A DNA stretch of 64,000 bases, taken from the NCBI RefSeq assembly GCF_001514305.1, contig NZ_KQ949097.1, positions 1 through 64,000 of the forward strand, in the 5' to 3' direction. Each line of letters opens with the position of its first letter. The stretch's first letter is position 1. A model generated the notes under the pieces. The model had not been told where the DNA came from. It worked only from the letters and a program-made list of their open reading frames with translations, and ran no database searches. Shown in pieces: positions 42,719-52,066 of this stretch. Both the position numbers and the translations under genes were made by a program. This DNA is from Streptomyces dysideae (GTDB lineage Bacteria; Actinomycetota; Actinomycetes; Streptomycetales; Streptomycetaceae).

Positions 42719-42750
42719 GCCCTCGCCCGAGATGCGTCCCGGGCGAGGGC
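42719..42750 (-). terminator. Hairpin terminator after the pectate lyase
   Basis: GCCCTCGCCCG (42719-42729) pairs perfectly with CGGGCGAGGGC (42740-42750) around ten bases, seven bases past the pectate lyase stop. Confidence 0.75.
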
Positions 42751-42756
42751 TTCGCG

Positions 42757-44172
42757 TCACCGGTAGGTGATGGACGATGTGCTGTAGCGGCAGTACGTGC
42801 CGTCCGGGCCGCTGCCGATCACGCTCGGTTCGTCGCCGCTGCTGTTGCCCTGGAAGCGGGTGCAGACGGAGATGTCCCGGCCGCTGTCACCGACGATCGT
42901 CACGCCCGAGAGGACGGCCGTGTCACCGTAGTTGGCGTTGATCCCGACGACGGAGTTGCCAGGGCCGGTCACTCTCACATTGCTGATGACGACATGGCGT
43001 TCGTACTGCGTCTCGCAGTTGCCGCACGACCGGTACAGCTTGCCGAAGTCGGCGACCTGGAAGTCCCTGATGGTCAGGGTGCCACCGCCGTTGTGCTGGA
43101 AGACCTTGTCGTCGGCCTTGCGCGCACCGCCGCCGACGACGAGGTAGCGCGCCGACGCCGACTTGCCCTTGAAGGTCGCCGCGTCCTCGCCGACGTCCTC
43201 CCACCACACGTTCTCCAGGGTGCAGCTGCCCAGACAGTGCACGCCGTCGGCGGCCGGGGCGCCGAGGATCACGTTCTTCAGGGTGGCCCCGTCGGCGAGT
43301 TCGAAGATCGGGTCCTGGTCCTCGTCCTGGCCGTCGCCGCCGAGGGCTCCGGAGCCGGCGAAGCGCCTGAGGCCGCCGTCGTAGCTGCCGGAGACCTCGA
43401 TGCTCGCGGATACGGCCATGCCGCCGGTGGCGGTGGGCCAGGAACCGGAGACGGTGCTGGTGCCGGCCGCCGGGGTGCGGGTGGCCTTCGGGGTCGGCGA
43501 CGCGGTCGGCTTGGCGCTCTTGCTCGGGGAGGCCGAGGCGGACGGGGACGCCGATGACTTCGAGGGCGAGGGCGAGGAGGACGGGGATGCCGAGTCCGGC
43601 GCCGGGGACGGGGCGACGCCGCTCGCTGCCTTCAGCGTCCAGCTCTTGGTGAGCGCCTTGTCGCAGGAGTCCTGCCGGGTCCGGGCCGCCTTGGCGTCGA
43701 GGCACTGGCCGCTGTGGGTGTTGACCAGGTGGTAGGCGTCTCCCGCCGCGCTCACCTTCCACACCTGCGCGTCCCCGCCGTCGCAGGTCTGCTGCTCCAC
43801 GGCCGTGCCGGCCGACTTCGAGTCGCCCCGCACCCCGGCGCACAGTCCGCTGTGGAGGGCCTCGACCGTGAACCCGTCGCCGGACTCGGTCAGTTGCCAG
43901 GTCTGCTCGGCGCCGCCGCCGCAGGCCGCCTGCGCCAGCTGGACGTCGGTCTCGGTGCTCGCGGACGGGACGCCGAGGCAGCTGTCGTCCACCTTGCTGA
44001 CCAGCTGGTAGGTGCCGGCCTCCGGTGCGAAGGCGGACGCCGACAGTTGCAGGGCGACGACCGCTGCGCCGCCGCCGACCAGGGCGGTGGCCACGGCGCC
44101 GATCAGCACCTTGTGGCGGCGGCGGTCGGATCTCTTGCGGTGCTGCCTGCGCGAGGCTGCTCTGGTGCCCAT
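42757..44172 (-). CDS. Secreted pectate lyase (PL3) with N-terminal ricin-type lectin domain
   Basis: A 471-residue exported protein. A basic N-region and hydrophobic segment (about 20-48) form the signal or anchor. Residues about 52-180 are a beta-trefoil lectin with cysteine-rich DSCLGVP, GLCAGVRG and QCLDAKAA repeats. A Ser/Pro/Lys linker (about 185-235) leads to a PL3 beta-helix (GSYDGGLRRFAGSG, DGATLKNVILG, ENVWWEDVGEDAATFKG, YRSCGNCETQYERHV). It cleaves polygalacturonate outside the cell. The lectin at the N-terminus is less usual than C-terminal placement. A terminator follows. Confidence 0.92.
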   Translation of the reverse strand: MGTRAASRRQHRKRSDRRRHKVLIGAVATALVGGGAAVVALQLSASAFAPEAGTYQLVSKVDDSCLGVPSASTETDVQLAQAACGGGAEQTWQLTESGDGFTVEALHSGLCAGVRGDSKSAGTAVEQQTCDGGDAQVWKVSAAGDAYHLVNTHSGQCLDAKAARTRQDSCDKALTKSWTLKAASGVAPSPAPDSASPSSSPSPSKSSASPSASASPSKSAKPTASPTPKATRTPAAGTSTVSGSWPTATGGMAVSASIEVSGSYDGGLRRFAGSGALGGDGQDEDQDPIFELADGATLKNVILGAPAADGVHCLGSCTLENVWWEDVGEDAATFKGKSASARYLVVGGGARKADDKVFQHNGGGTLTIRDFQVADFGKLYRSCGNCETQYERHVVISNVRVTGPGNSVVGINANYGDTAVLSGVTIVGDSGRDISVCTRFQGNSSGDEPSVIGSGPDGTYCRYSTSSITYR

Positions 44173-44287
44173 GTGGTGGTGGCTCTCGTTCCAGGGTTCG
44201 GGAGGTCGGGGTGCCCCTCACCCCGTGCGTCGCCACCGGTCGCGCAAAGGTTGCCGTGGATCTTCGCTTTTTTCACCGCGTGCGTGA

Positions 44288-44743
44288 TTACGTATCGGCG
44301 GCCGCTTTTTTGATCGCCTCGCGGATACGGGAGTAGGTGCCGCAGCGGCACACGTTCTCGATGCGGTCGATGTCGGCGTCCGTCGGCCGGGACGTCTTCT
44401 TGAGCAGCGCGGCCGCGGCCATGATCTGGCCCGGCTGGCAGAAGCCGCACTGGGCGACGTCACAGTCCAGCCAGGCCTGTTGCACGGGGTGCAGTGCGTC
44501 ACCGTCGGCCAGACCCTCGATGGTGGTGACCTTGCGGCCCGCGCAGTCGCCGACGGGGACGACGCAGGGCTGGATCTCCTCGCCGTCGAGGTGGCTGGTG
44601 CAGGCCCGGCAGGCGCCCACGCCACAGCCGTACTTGGGCCCGGTGACATTCAGCAGGTCGCGCAGCACCCACAGCAGCGGCATGTCGGCCGGTGCCTCGA
44701 CGGTGACCCGCTTCCCGTTGAGGACGAAGGAGTAGGAGGGCAT
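44288..44743 (-). CDS. [2Fe-2S] subunit of a molybdenum hydroxylase (IorA-like)
   Basis: A 151-residue electron-transfer subunit. A plant-type cluster uses C40, C45, C48 and C60 (GCGVGACRACT) and a second cluster uses C99, C102, C132 and C134 (CGFCQPGQ, VCRCGTY). Xanthine dehydrogenase and isoquinoline 1-oxidoreductase have the same arrangement. It has no export signal of its own, whereas its partner at 44754 does, so it would need to cross the membrane as a hitchhiker. Ten bases separate the two genes; GAGAAGG precedes the ATG. Confidence 0.92.
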   Translation of the reverse strand: MPSYSFVLNGKRVTVEAPADMPLLWVLRDLLNVTGPKYGCGVGACRACTSHLDGEEIQPCVVPVGDCAGRKVTTIEGLADGDALHPVQQAWLDCDVAQCGFCQPGQIMAAAALLKKTSRPTDADIDRIENVCRCGTYSRIREAIKKAAADT

Positions 44744-44753
44744 CGGAACCTTC

Positions 44754-46844
44754 TCAGAAGTTGATCGGGAAACGGCGCGGCTTGGTGCCGGTGGCCCGGG
44801 CGTAGGCGTTGGCGACGGCACCGGCCGCGGCCGGGACGCCGAGTTCACCGGCGCCGCCGGGGTCGCGCTTGGAGGGCATGATGTGCGCCTCGAAGTGCGG
44901 TGGGGCGTGCCGCTGGCGGGCGTAGTGGAAGTCGGCGAAGCTGCTCTCGCGGACGGCACCCCGGTCGATGTGGAGGCCGGCCCGCAGCACGGTGGAGATG
45001 CCGTCGACGGCCGTCCCCATGAGCTGGGCCTCGAGGCCGCGCGGGTTCACGGCGGTTCCGACGTCGGCCGCCATGACCACCTTCGTCACCCGGGGGTTCT
45101 TCGGGTCGGTGGCGTCGATCTCGACCAGGCAGGCCACGCAGGAGCCGTACTCCTCGTGCACGGCGACCCCCTGGGCCTGGCCCGACGGCATGCTCCGGCC
45201 CCAGCGTCCGGCGGTCGCGGCCTTGTCCAGTACGGCCTTGACGGTCCTGCTCCTGAGTGTCGTACGGCGGAAGGCGACCGGGTCCTCGCCCAGGGTGCGG
45301 GCGATCTCGTCGACGACGATCTCCTCGGCGGTGCGCACGGTCCCGGAGTCCACGGAGCGCCAGGCGCCGAGGGGCATCGCCAGGTCGACGGAGCCCGAAT
45401 CGCCGCTCAGGCGGCCGAAGTTGTACAGGCCGCTGTCGCTGGGCAGCGGGGCCGCGGCGGCCCGCGCACCGCCCTGCGCGGAGAGGCCTTCGTACGACTC
45501 GCTCACCGAGGCCGTCGAGTGTGCGAAGGCGACCACCCGGCCGCGGGCGTGGCTGGCCCGGATGCGGTGGTGGGTGGCGGGGCGCATCCGGCCGTGCCGG
45601 ATGTCGTCGGTGCGGCTCCACATCAGTTTCACCGGCAGGCGTGCCTTCTTGGAGATCAGGGCCGCCTCGATCGCGGCGTCATAGGTGAGCCGCCGTCCGA
45701 ACGAGCCGCCGCCCCGCATGACATGGACCCAGACCTTCGACGACGGCAGGCCGACGGCCGAGGCGATGCTCTCCCGCGCGTCCGTCGGTGACTGGGAGGA
45801 GAACCAGATCTCGGCGCTGCCGGAGCGTACGTCCGCCACCGCGGTCAGCACCTCCATGGGGGCGTGGCTGACGAAGGCGAACTCGAACTCGGCCTCGGTC
45901 TGCGCCGTTCCGCCCGGCGGTGCGGCCAGTTTCGGGACGGCGGCGCGCAGCCGGGAGCGGATGGCGGCGTCGGAGAGGTTCGCGAGCGGGCCCGGCGCCC
46001 ATTTGATCTTCAGGGCGTCCCGGGCCTGGAAGGCGTGATGGAAGGTGTCCGCCACCACGGCCACGCCCCCGTCGATTTCGACGACCGCGTGCACGCCGGG
46101 CAGGGCGCGGGCCGCGCGGTCGTCGACCGAGACGGCCTTCCCGCCGAGCGTCGGCGGCCTGGCCACCACGGTCGGTCTGGCTCCGGCCACCGACAGGTCA
46201 CCGGTGTACTCGGCCTTGCCGGTGACGATGTCGCGTGCGTCGATGCGGGTCGTCGGGCGGCCGATCACCCGGTGCTCGGCGGCCGGCTTGGGCTTGGCGG
46301 ACACGGCCGGCCGCGTGATTCCGGCGGCGCTCGCGGTGAGGGATCCGAAGGTGGCCGAACGGCCGTCCGGGGCGAAGACCCTCGTCCTCCCGGTGCGCAG
46401 GGACCAGGCGGGGACCTTCCAGCGCCGCGCGGCCGCGGTCACCAGCTTGGCGCGTGCGGTGGCGGCCAGTCGGCGGGCCGGGCCGTACAGCGAGCTGACC
46501 GAGTTCGAGCCGCCGGTGAACTGGTTGCCCTCGGTGCGGGCGTCGGCGAGCGGGATCTCGACGTCGGCGAGCCGGGCGTCCAGTTCCTCGGCGATCATCA
46601 TGGCGACGGCGGTGGTGACACCCTGGCCGACCTCGACCCGCGGCAGCCTTACGACGACCTTGTTGGCCCGGGTCACCTCCAGGACCAGCATCTCCTCGTC
46701 GGTGCCGGTCACCAGGACGTCGGACGCGGCATCCTCGGCGCCCTCCGCCGACGGGGTGCCGCAGCCGAGCGGGGCGGCAACGGTCAGGGTGGACGCCGCC
46801 AGTGTGTAGACCACGAACTTCCGGCGGGACAGCTGACGGGCCAA
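44754..46844 (-). CDS. Molybdopterin-binding subunit of an IorB-like aldehyde/N-heterocycle hydroxylase
   Basis: A 696-residue large subunit. The N-terminus SRRKFV followed by a hydrophobic stretch and APLGC (lipidation at C28) is a Tat lipoprotein leader. The Moco domains include VEVGQGVTTAVAMMIAEEL, GGSFGRRLTYDAAIEAA, AWRSVDSG and near the end GGAGELGVPA with the likely catalytic glutamate. Such two-subunit enzymes, without an FAD subunit, hydroxylate N-heterocycles or aldehydes and pass electrons to a cytochrome. Start is TTG with GAGAGGAG upstream. No accessory or cytochrome gene is adjacent. Confidence 0.9.
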   Translation of the reverse strand: MARQLSRRKFVVYTLAASTLTVAAPLGCGTPSAEGAEDAASDVLVTGTDEEMLVLEVTRANKVVVRLPRVEVGQGVTTAVAMMIAEELDARLADVEIPLADARTEGNQFTGGSNSVSSLYGPARRLAATARAKLVTAAARRWKVPAWSLRTGRTRVFAPDGRSATFGSLTASAAGITRPAVSAKPKPAAEHRVIGRPTTRIDARDIVTGKAEYTGDLSVAGARPTVVARPPTLGGKAVSVDDRAARALPGVHAVVEIDGGVAVVADTFHHAFQARDALKIKWAPGPLANLSDAAIRSRLRAAVPKLAAPPGGTAQTEAEFEFAFVSHAPMEVLTAVADVRSGSAEIWFSSQSPTDARESIASAVGLPSSKVWVHVMRGGGSFGRRLTYDAAIEAALISKKARLPVKLMWSRTDDIRHGRMRPATHHRIRASHARGRVVAFAHSTASVSESYEGLSAQGGARAAAAPLPSDSGLYNFGRLSGDSGSVDLAMPLGAWRSVDSGTVRTAEEIVVDEIARTLGEDPVAFRRTTLRSRTVKAVLDKAATAGRWGRSMPSGQAQGVAVHEEYGSCVACLVEIDATDPKNPRVTKVVMAADVGTAVNPRGLEAQLMGTAVDGISTVLRAGLHIDRGAVRESSFADFHYARQRHAPPHFEAHIMPSKRDPGGAGELGVPAAAGAVANAYARATGTKPRRFPINF

Positions 46845-47073
46845 CTGACGCTCCTCTCCGAGAACCGGGGGTGGTTCGTCTCATAGGAGGGGTCGGCGCG
46901 CGTAAGGGTTGCGTGCGAGGGCGATTATCCGCGGGAGTCCCCACCGTAGAACGCGGCCCGCCCGGGCTCGTCGAGCGGTACACCGGGGCACGCCGGGGAC
47001 GAAGACGATCGTCATGCGGTCCCCGCGGGGGAATTCGGTGGCGTACCGGCCGTCACGGTGCTGGGATGGCGCG

Positions 47074-48114
47074 ATGCGACAAGACGCGCCGACGGTCGTG
47101 GACCGGGGCCAGTACCCCGACGCGACGACTCCCTGGGAGCGGGACGCCTGGCGGGATGCCGCCCTCGGCTGGGCGGCGGACGAACTCGCCGCGCACGGGC
47201 TGCGGGTGACAGGGCGACGGAGTGTGCGGCTGCGGCCGTGGTCCGTCCTGGTCCGCCTGTCGGTCGAAGGGGACGGCAGGCCGTCCGGCGGCGGGAACGG
47301 CCGGGTCCACGACACGGTGTGGTTCAAGGCCAATCCGCCCGCCAGTGCCTTCGAGGCGGGCCTGACCTGGGCACTGTCCCGCTGGGTGCCGGAGCATGTG
47401 CTGACGCCGCTCGCCGTGGACGCCGACCGCAGCTGGTCCCTGCTGCCCGACGGCGGGGAGCTCTTCCGGGACGTGCTCGACCGGGGGCCGACCGACCCGC
47501 ACGCCTGGGAGGAGCCGCTGCGCCGGTACGCGAGCCTGCAGCGGGCGCTCGTTCCGTACGCCGACGAGATCGAGCTGCTCGGTGTCCCCGGCGCCCGTAC
47601 CGCCACCCTGCCCGAGGTCTTCGACCGTGCGGTCGCCGCCAACACCGTGCTGTCGGGGGCCGACCGGGAGCGACTGCGCGCCCTCCGTCCACGCCTGGCC
47701 GACTGGTGCGCGGAGCTCGCCGCCGTGGGCGTCCCCGACTCCCTCGACCACTCCGATCTGCACGAGGGCCAGCTGTTCCACCCGGTGCCGGGCCGCTTCA
47801 CCTTCTTCGACTGGGGCGACGCCGCCGTCACCCATCCCTTGTGCAGCTTCCTGGTCATCGGCCGCACCGCCCGCGAGCGCTACGGCCCCGGCGTACTCCC
47901 CCGTCTCCGGGACGCCTACCTGGAACCCTGGACCGGCGACGGCCGCACACCGGCGGACCTGCGCCGCGCGGTGCCACTGGCGTGGCGGCTCGGTGCCCTG
48001 TGCCGTGCCGACTCCTGGGGCCGCCTGTTCCCGGAGGCGGCCGGGGCGGCGGGAGCGGGAGCGGAGGCGAGCGCCCACTGGCTCCTGCAACTCCTCGAAC
48101 AGCCGCCGCTCTAG
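47074..48114 (+). CDS. Aminoglycoside phosphotransferase (APH)-fold protein
   Basis: A 346-residue kinase-like protein. SLDHSDLHEGQLF is the Brenner catalytic motif and FTFFDWGDAAVTHPL holds the metal-binding aspartate. It probably phosphorylates a small metabolite; homology does not imply antibiotic resistance. ATG at 47074 follows a weak site; an open frame upstream has poor bias. Its stop overlaps, tail to tail, the stop of the next gene by four bases. Confidence 0.85.
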   Translation: MRQDAPTVVDRGQYPDATTPWERDAWRDAALGWAADELAAHGLRVTGRRSVRLRPWSVLVRLSVEGDGRPSGGGNGRVHDTVWFKANPPASAFEAGLTWALSRWVPEHVLTPLAVDADRSWSLLPDGGELFRDVLDRGPTDPHAWEEPLRRYASLQRALVPYADEIELLGVPGARTATLPEVFDRAVAANTVLSGADRERLRALRPRLADWCAELAAVGVPDSLDHSDLHEGQLFHPVPGRFTFFDWGDAAVTHPLCSFLVIGRTARERYGPGVLPRLRDAYLEPWTGDGRTPADLRRAVPLAWRLGALCRADSWGRLFPEAAGAAGAGAEASAHWLLQLLEQPPL

Positions 48115-48743
48115 CCAGGACGCGTCAGGTGGCGGACCAGCCAGGTCAGCATCGCGTCGAGGTCACCGGCGGCCGTGCGGACGTCGTCGACGGCCTGGGC
48201 GGTGTGTGGGGTGCCGTCGCCGTCGAGGGAGCGGGCGGCGATCAGTGAGCGGTGGCGCAGCAGGTCCACTCGGGCGTGGTCGGCCGGGTAGCCGCGCGGG
48301 ACGCGCCGCATGACGTCGCCGGAGATGTCGTAGCCCTTCTCACTCAACTCCGCGACGGCGGCGGCCAGTTCACGGCCGCTGCCCTCGGCGGCGACGGCCC
48401 TGCGGAACAGGTCGACCTGGCCGGGGTCGGGATACCACCAGGCGCCCTGGACGCGCAGGCCGTCCAGGGCGAACCGCAGCCCGATCTCGACCTTGCGGCC
48501 GAGCCGGATCACCGCGCTCTGATGCTGCCACCACCAGGAGTTCGTGCGGTAGTGCCAGACGGAGAAGTCCTCGTAGCGGGGGTCGGCGTCCGCCACGTCG
48601 TTCAGCAGCGCGATCATCGGCTGCCGGACGAGACGTTCACGGTCCGCCCGGCACCGCTCACGTACCGCCTGGGACGGTTCGCCCTGCAACTGGAGCAGTA
48701 CGTCCATGGCCTGCTCGGGCCAGCCGGTGAAGCGTCCGTCCAT
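48111..48743 (-). CDS. DUF2461-family protein
   Basis: A 210-residue protein of the DUF2461 type: MDGRFTGWPEQAMDVLLQL opening, SVWHYRTNSWWWQHQSAVIR, and a GYDISGDVMRRVPRGYPADH segment. No enzyme activity has been assigned to the family. Convergent with the APH-fold gene. Confidence 0.82.
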   Translation of the reverse strand: MDGRFTGWPEQAMDVLLQLQGEPSQAVRERCRADRERLVRQPMIALLNDVADADPRYEDFSVWHYRTNSWWWQHQSAVIRLGRKVEIGLRFALDGLRVQGAWWYPDPGQVDLFRRAVAAEGSGRELAAAVAELSEKGYDISGDVMRRVPRGYPADHARVDLLRHRSLIAARSLDGDGTPHTAQAVDDVRTAAGDLDAMLTWLVRHLTRPG

Positions 48744-48858
48744 GCGGCGACGCTACCCCACGTGCCGTCAGGGGCGCCGGGGAGCAGTCGTCGCAGCGGT
48801 GAACCTGTCCCTCACCGACCTCTGGACGCCCCACCGGCTCCTGACCTAAGGTGCGACA

Positions 48859-48870
48859 GCAAGCGCTTTC
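48859..48870. promoter_or_regulatory. LacI-type operator before GH115
   Basis: GCAAGCGCTTTC contains the AAGCGCTT core also found in the operators at 15191 and 15313. It lies 96 bases before the GH115 start in a 222-base gap, and links this gene to the same or a related sugar repressor. Confidence 0.5.
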
Positions 48871-48965
48871 TAGCGTGACCATGCCAGCACCCCCGTCATG
48901 CGCCCAGCTCCGCCGAGGTCCGTGCGAGGAGCTGGCGCGGGCCCGGCGCGGAGAGGTAGCGTCTC

Positions 48966-51914
48966 GTGCCGCACCACGAACCGCAGGGCCCGTCGCACCC
49001 GTTGACCCGTAAGTCGTTCCTGAGGGGGTTAGCCGCCGTCGGCGTGGCCCCCCTGCTCCCCGGCCTGCTTCCCACGGCCGCCGAAGCCGCGTCGGCGGCC
49101 GCGTCCGGCTTCCCGCTGGTGCGGGACGGCGCCGCCGTCGAGCTGTACGTCGACCCTGCGGACGACCCCGCCGTGCTCCGCGCGGCCGGCGATCTGCGGT
49201 CGGACGTCGAACGGGTCACCGGCATCCGCCCCGAGCTGCGGCAGACACTGCCGGAGTCGGCCGCGCTCCTGGTCGTGGTGGGCACCATCGGTGCCAGCCC
49301 GGTCGTCGACCGCCTCGTCGCCGACGGACGTCTCAACGTCTCGCGCGTGAAGGGCCGTTGGGAGGCGTCGGTGAGCCAGGTGGTGGAGCGCCCGCTGCCC
49401 GGTGTGGACCGCGCTCTGGTGATCGCGGGCAGCGACCGGCGCGGCACGATCTACGGCATCTACGACACCTCGGAGCGCATCGGCGTCTCCCCCTGGTACT
49501 GGTGGGCCGACGTGCCCGTCGAGCATCGCGACACCGTCACCGTCCCGGCGGGCCCCCTCAAGCGGTACGAGCCGTCCGTCCGTTACCGGGGCGTCTTCAT
49601 CAACGACGAGCAGAACCTGACCACTTGGTCCCACCGCACCCAGGAGCCGGACAAGAACATCGGCCCCGAGACGTACCGGCGCGTCTTCGAGCTGCTGCTC
49701 CGCCTCAAGGCCAACTACCTGTGGCCGGCCATGCACCCGTACTCCGACTTCTTCAACAAGCATCGGGAGAACCCCGAACTCGCCGACCACTACGGCATCG
49801 TCGTCGGCTCCAGCCACCCCGAGGCCCTGCTGCGCAACGGCGTCCACGAGTGGGCGCCGTGGGCCGAGGAGCACCAGGGCACGGACGGCAGCCTGCCCGT
49901 CTACGACTACACGGTGAACCCCGGTGTCATCTCCGACTACTGGAGAGCCAGAGCCCGGCAGAACGCGGCGTACGAGAGCAGCTGGACGCTCGGCATGCGC
50001 GGCCTGCACGACAGCGCGCTGGAGACGAAGTACGCGACGACCATCCCCGAGAAGGTCGTCGTGATGAACGACATCATCGCCGACCAGCGCCGGATCCTGG
50101 CCGAAGAGGTCGGCGCCGGGGCCGAGCCGCAGATCTTCATCCCGTACAAGGAGGTCCTGGACCTCTACAACGCGGGTGTCCGGGTCCCCGACGACGTCAC
50201 GCTGATCTGGCCGGACGACAACCACGGCAACATGCGCCAGCTGCCGGACGACGCCGAGCGGGAGCGCGAGGGCGGCAACGGCATCTACTACCACCTCTCC
50301 TACTGGGGCCGGCCGAAGAGCTATCTGTGGCTGGACACCACCCAACCGGCCAAGGTCTGGCAGGAGTTGCGACGGGTCTACGAGCACGGCGCCGACCGGA
50401 TGTGGATCTTCAACGTCGGTGACCTCAAGTCGATCGAGACCGGTCTGTCGTTCGCGATGGACATGGCCTGGGACGTGGACCGGTGGGGTGCCGACGAGGT
50501 GCAGGACTTCCTGGCCGAGTGGGCCGGGCGCCAGTTCGGGCACCGGTACGGCCGGGAGATCGCCGCGATCCGCACCGAGTACTACCGGCTGGCGGCGGAA
50601 CTGCGCCCGGAGTTCATCGCGCCCGGCATCCTGTCCGTGATCCACCACGGCGACGAGGCGGGCCGCCGGATGGCCGCCTACGACCGGCTGCTGGGGCGGG
50701 CCCGGGCGGTGGGCGCCGAGCTGCCCGAGGCCTACCGGGACGCCTTCTACGAACTGGTCGAGTATCCGGTGCACGGCGCCTACTTGATGCAGCTCAAGTA
50801 CTACTGGGCGGACCGCAACGCCCTCGCGGTACGCCAGGGCCGCGGCGCCGGCACCAACCGCTTCGCGGACCTGGCCCACGCAGCGCACGCCGAGGAGGCG
50901 GCGCTCACCGCGCGCTACAACACCGAGGTGGCGGGCGGGAAATGGAGCGGGATCGTCAACCCGTACCCGTCGCAGATCCCCAAGGCGCCGGGCCGTCCGA
51001 CCGTGACCAGGGTGACCCGGCAGGAGACGTCCGGGCTGGGCGTGGCGGCCGAGGGGAACGACACCGGGACGGCCCGTCCCCTGTCCTTCTCCTCCGTCAC
51101 CCGCGACCGCCGCTTCGTGGACGTCTTCAACACCGGCTTCGTTGCGCTGACTTGGGCGGCCGAGGCGAGTCACCGCTGGGTCCGGATGAGTGAGACGGGC
51201 GGCTCCCTCACCGAGCAGACCCGGCTGTGGGTGGAGATCGACTGGGCACGGGTGCCCGGGGGCGCGCACGACGCGACGGTCACCGTCACCGGGGCCGGGC
51301 AGCGCGTCGACGTGCCGCTGCGGGTGCGCGACGACGGTGACCGCAGGCGGGCCCGCGGGTTCGTCGAGGCCCACGGGTATGTCTCGATCGACGCCGCGCA
51401 CGCCGACCGGCGGGTGGCGCGCGGCGGGGCCCGCTGGCGGGTCGTGCGCGGACTGGGCCGCCGTACGGCCGCCATGGAGGCGGCGCCCACGACGGCGGCG
51501 CCGATCACCGGCGACTTCGCCACCCGCGCACCGGAGTTGAGGTACCGGGTGCGCTTCAGCAGCACCGGCACCTTTCCCGTCACCGTCTTCCGGCTGCCCT
51601 CCCTCGACGAGCGCGGCCACCGCCGACTGGCCCTCGCCCTGGACGACCGGCCCGTCACGGTCCTGTCGGGACAGGCCATCGCCACCGGCAACCGGGGTGA
51701 CGCCTGGGCCCGCCAGGTGGAGGACGGGGTCGAGAAACTCACCGCGCCGGTGACCGTCGCCGAACCGGGTGAGCACGTCCTGCGGCTCTTCATGGTCGAC
51801 CCGGCGATCGTGGTCGACCAGATCGTCATCGACACCGGCGGACGGCCCGCCACCTATCTCGCACCGCCGGAGAGCTACCACCCGCGGTTCAATCCCGCCC
51901 CCGACCCTGCTTGA
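48966..51914 (+). CDS. Secreted GH115 family alpha-glucuronidase
   Basis: A 982-residue exported enzyme. The leader LTRKSFLRGLAAVG is Tat-like but with RK in place of the twin arginines, followed by a hydrophobic core and TAAEAAS. The GH115 core shows GTIYGIYDTSERIGVSPWYW, RYRGVFINDEQNLTTW, LKANYLWPAMHPYSDFF, WPDDNHGNMRQLP and RMWIFNVGDLKSIETGLSF. GH115 enzymes remove 4-O-methylglucuronic acid from xylan. C-terminal beta modules follow from about 700. GTG start with GGAGAGG. Confidence 0.92.
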   Translation: MPHHEPQGPSHPLTRKSFLRGLAAVGVAPLLPGLLPTAAEAASAAASGFPLVRDGAAVELYVDPADDPAVLRAAGDLRSDVERVTGIRPELRQTLPESAALLVVVGTIGASPVVDRLVADGRLNVSRVKGRWEASVSQVVERPLPGVDRALVIAGSDRRGTIYGIYDTSERIGVSPWYWWADVPVEHRDTVTVPAGPLKRYEPSVRYRGVFINDEQNLTTWSHRTQEPDKNIGPETYRRVFELLLRLKANYLWPAMHPYSDFFNKHRENPELADHYGIVVGSSHPEALLRNGVHEWAPWAEEHQGTDGSLPVYDYTVNPGVISDYWRARARQNAAYESSWTLGMRGLHDSALETKYATTIPEKVVVMNDIIADQRRILAEEVGAGAEPQIFIPYKEVLDLYNAGVRVPDDVTLIWPDDNHGNMRQLPDDAEREREGGNGIYYHLSYWGRPKSYLWLDTTQPAKVWQELRRVYEHGADRMWIFNVGDLKSIETGLSFAMDMAWDVDRWGADEVQDFLAEWAGRQFGHRYGREIAAIRTEYYRLAAELRPEFIAPGILSVIHHGDEAGRRMAAYDRLLGRARAVGAELPEAYRDAFYELVEYPVHGAYLMQLKYYWADRNALAVRQGRGAGTNRFADLAHAAHAEEAALTARYNTEVAGGKWSGIVNPYPSQIPKAPGRPTVTRVTRQETSGLGVAAEGNDTGTARPLSFSSVTRDRRFVDVFNTGFVALTWAAEASHRWVRMSETGGSLTEQTRLWVEIDWARVPGGAHDATVTVTGAGQRVDVPLRVRDDGDRRRARGFVEAHGYVSIDAAHADRRVARGGARWRVVRGLGRRTAAMEAAPTTAAPITGDFATRAPELRYRVRFSSTGTFPVTVFRLPSLDERGHRRLALALDDRPVTVLSGQAIATGNRGDAWARQVEDGVEKLTAPVTVAEPGEHVLRLFMVDPAIVVDQIVIDTGGRPATYLAPPESYHPRFNPAPDPA

Positions 51915-51960
51915 ACCGTCAGCTCCCCGGGGATTTCGTACCCGCCGTCAGCGGCGGAAC

Positions 51961-51998
51961 CGCCGGCGCCGTCCGGTGACACCCGGACGGCGCCGGCG
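51961..51998. terminator. Perfect 16-bp hairpin terminator
   Basis: CGCCGGCGCCGTCCGG (51961-51976) pairs perfectly with 51983-51998 around TGACAC, between the convergent GH115 and lipoprotein genes; it may serve both. Confidence 0.85.
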
Positions 51999-52066
51999 TC
52001 CCGGGCCGTCGAGGTGCTGCTGCGCGAGTGCCCGTCCGGTGGTGAGGGGCACCCGAGGGGCGCCGG

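Noticed and set aside
41410..43557. A 715-codon plus-strand frame over the kinase and pectate lyase genes.
   Set aside because: No domain, and both minus-strand genes show clear motifs and bias.
46845..47073. Minus-strand peptide reading GRYATEFPRGDRMTIVFVPGV in the gap before the APH-fold gene.
   Set aside because: Too short and without start or recognisable family; possibly a relic, but not supportable as a feature.
47074..48114. Antibiotic-resistance phosphotransferase.
   Set aside because: Only the general APH fold motifs are present; many relatives are metabolic kinases and nothing in the context points to resistance.
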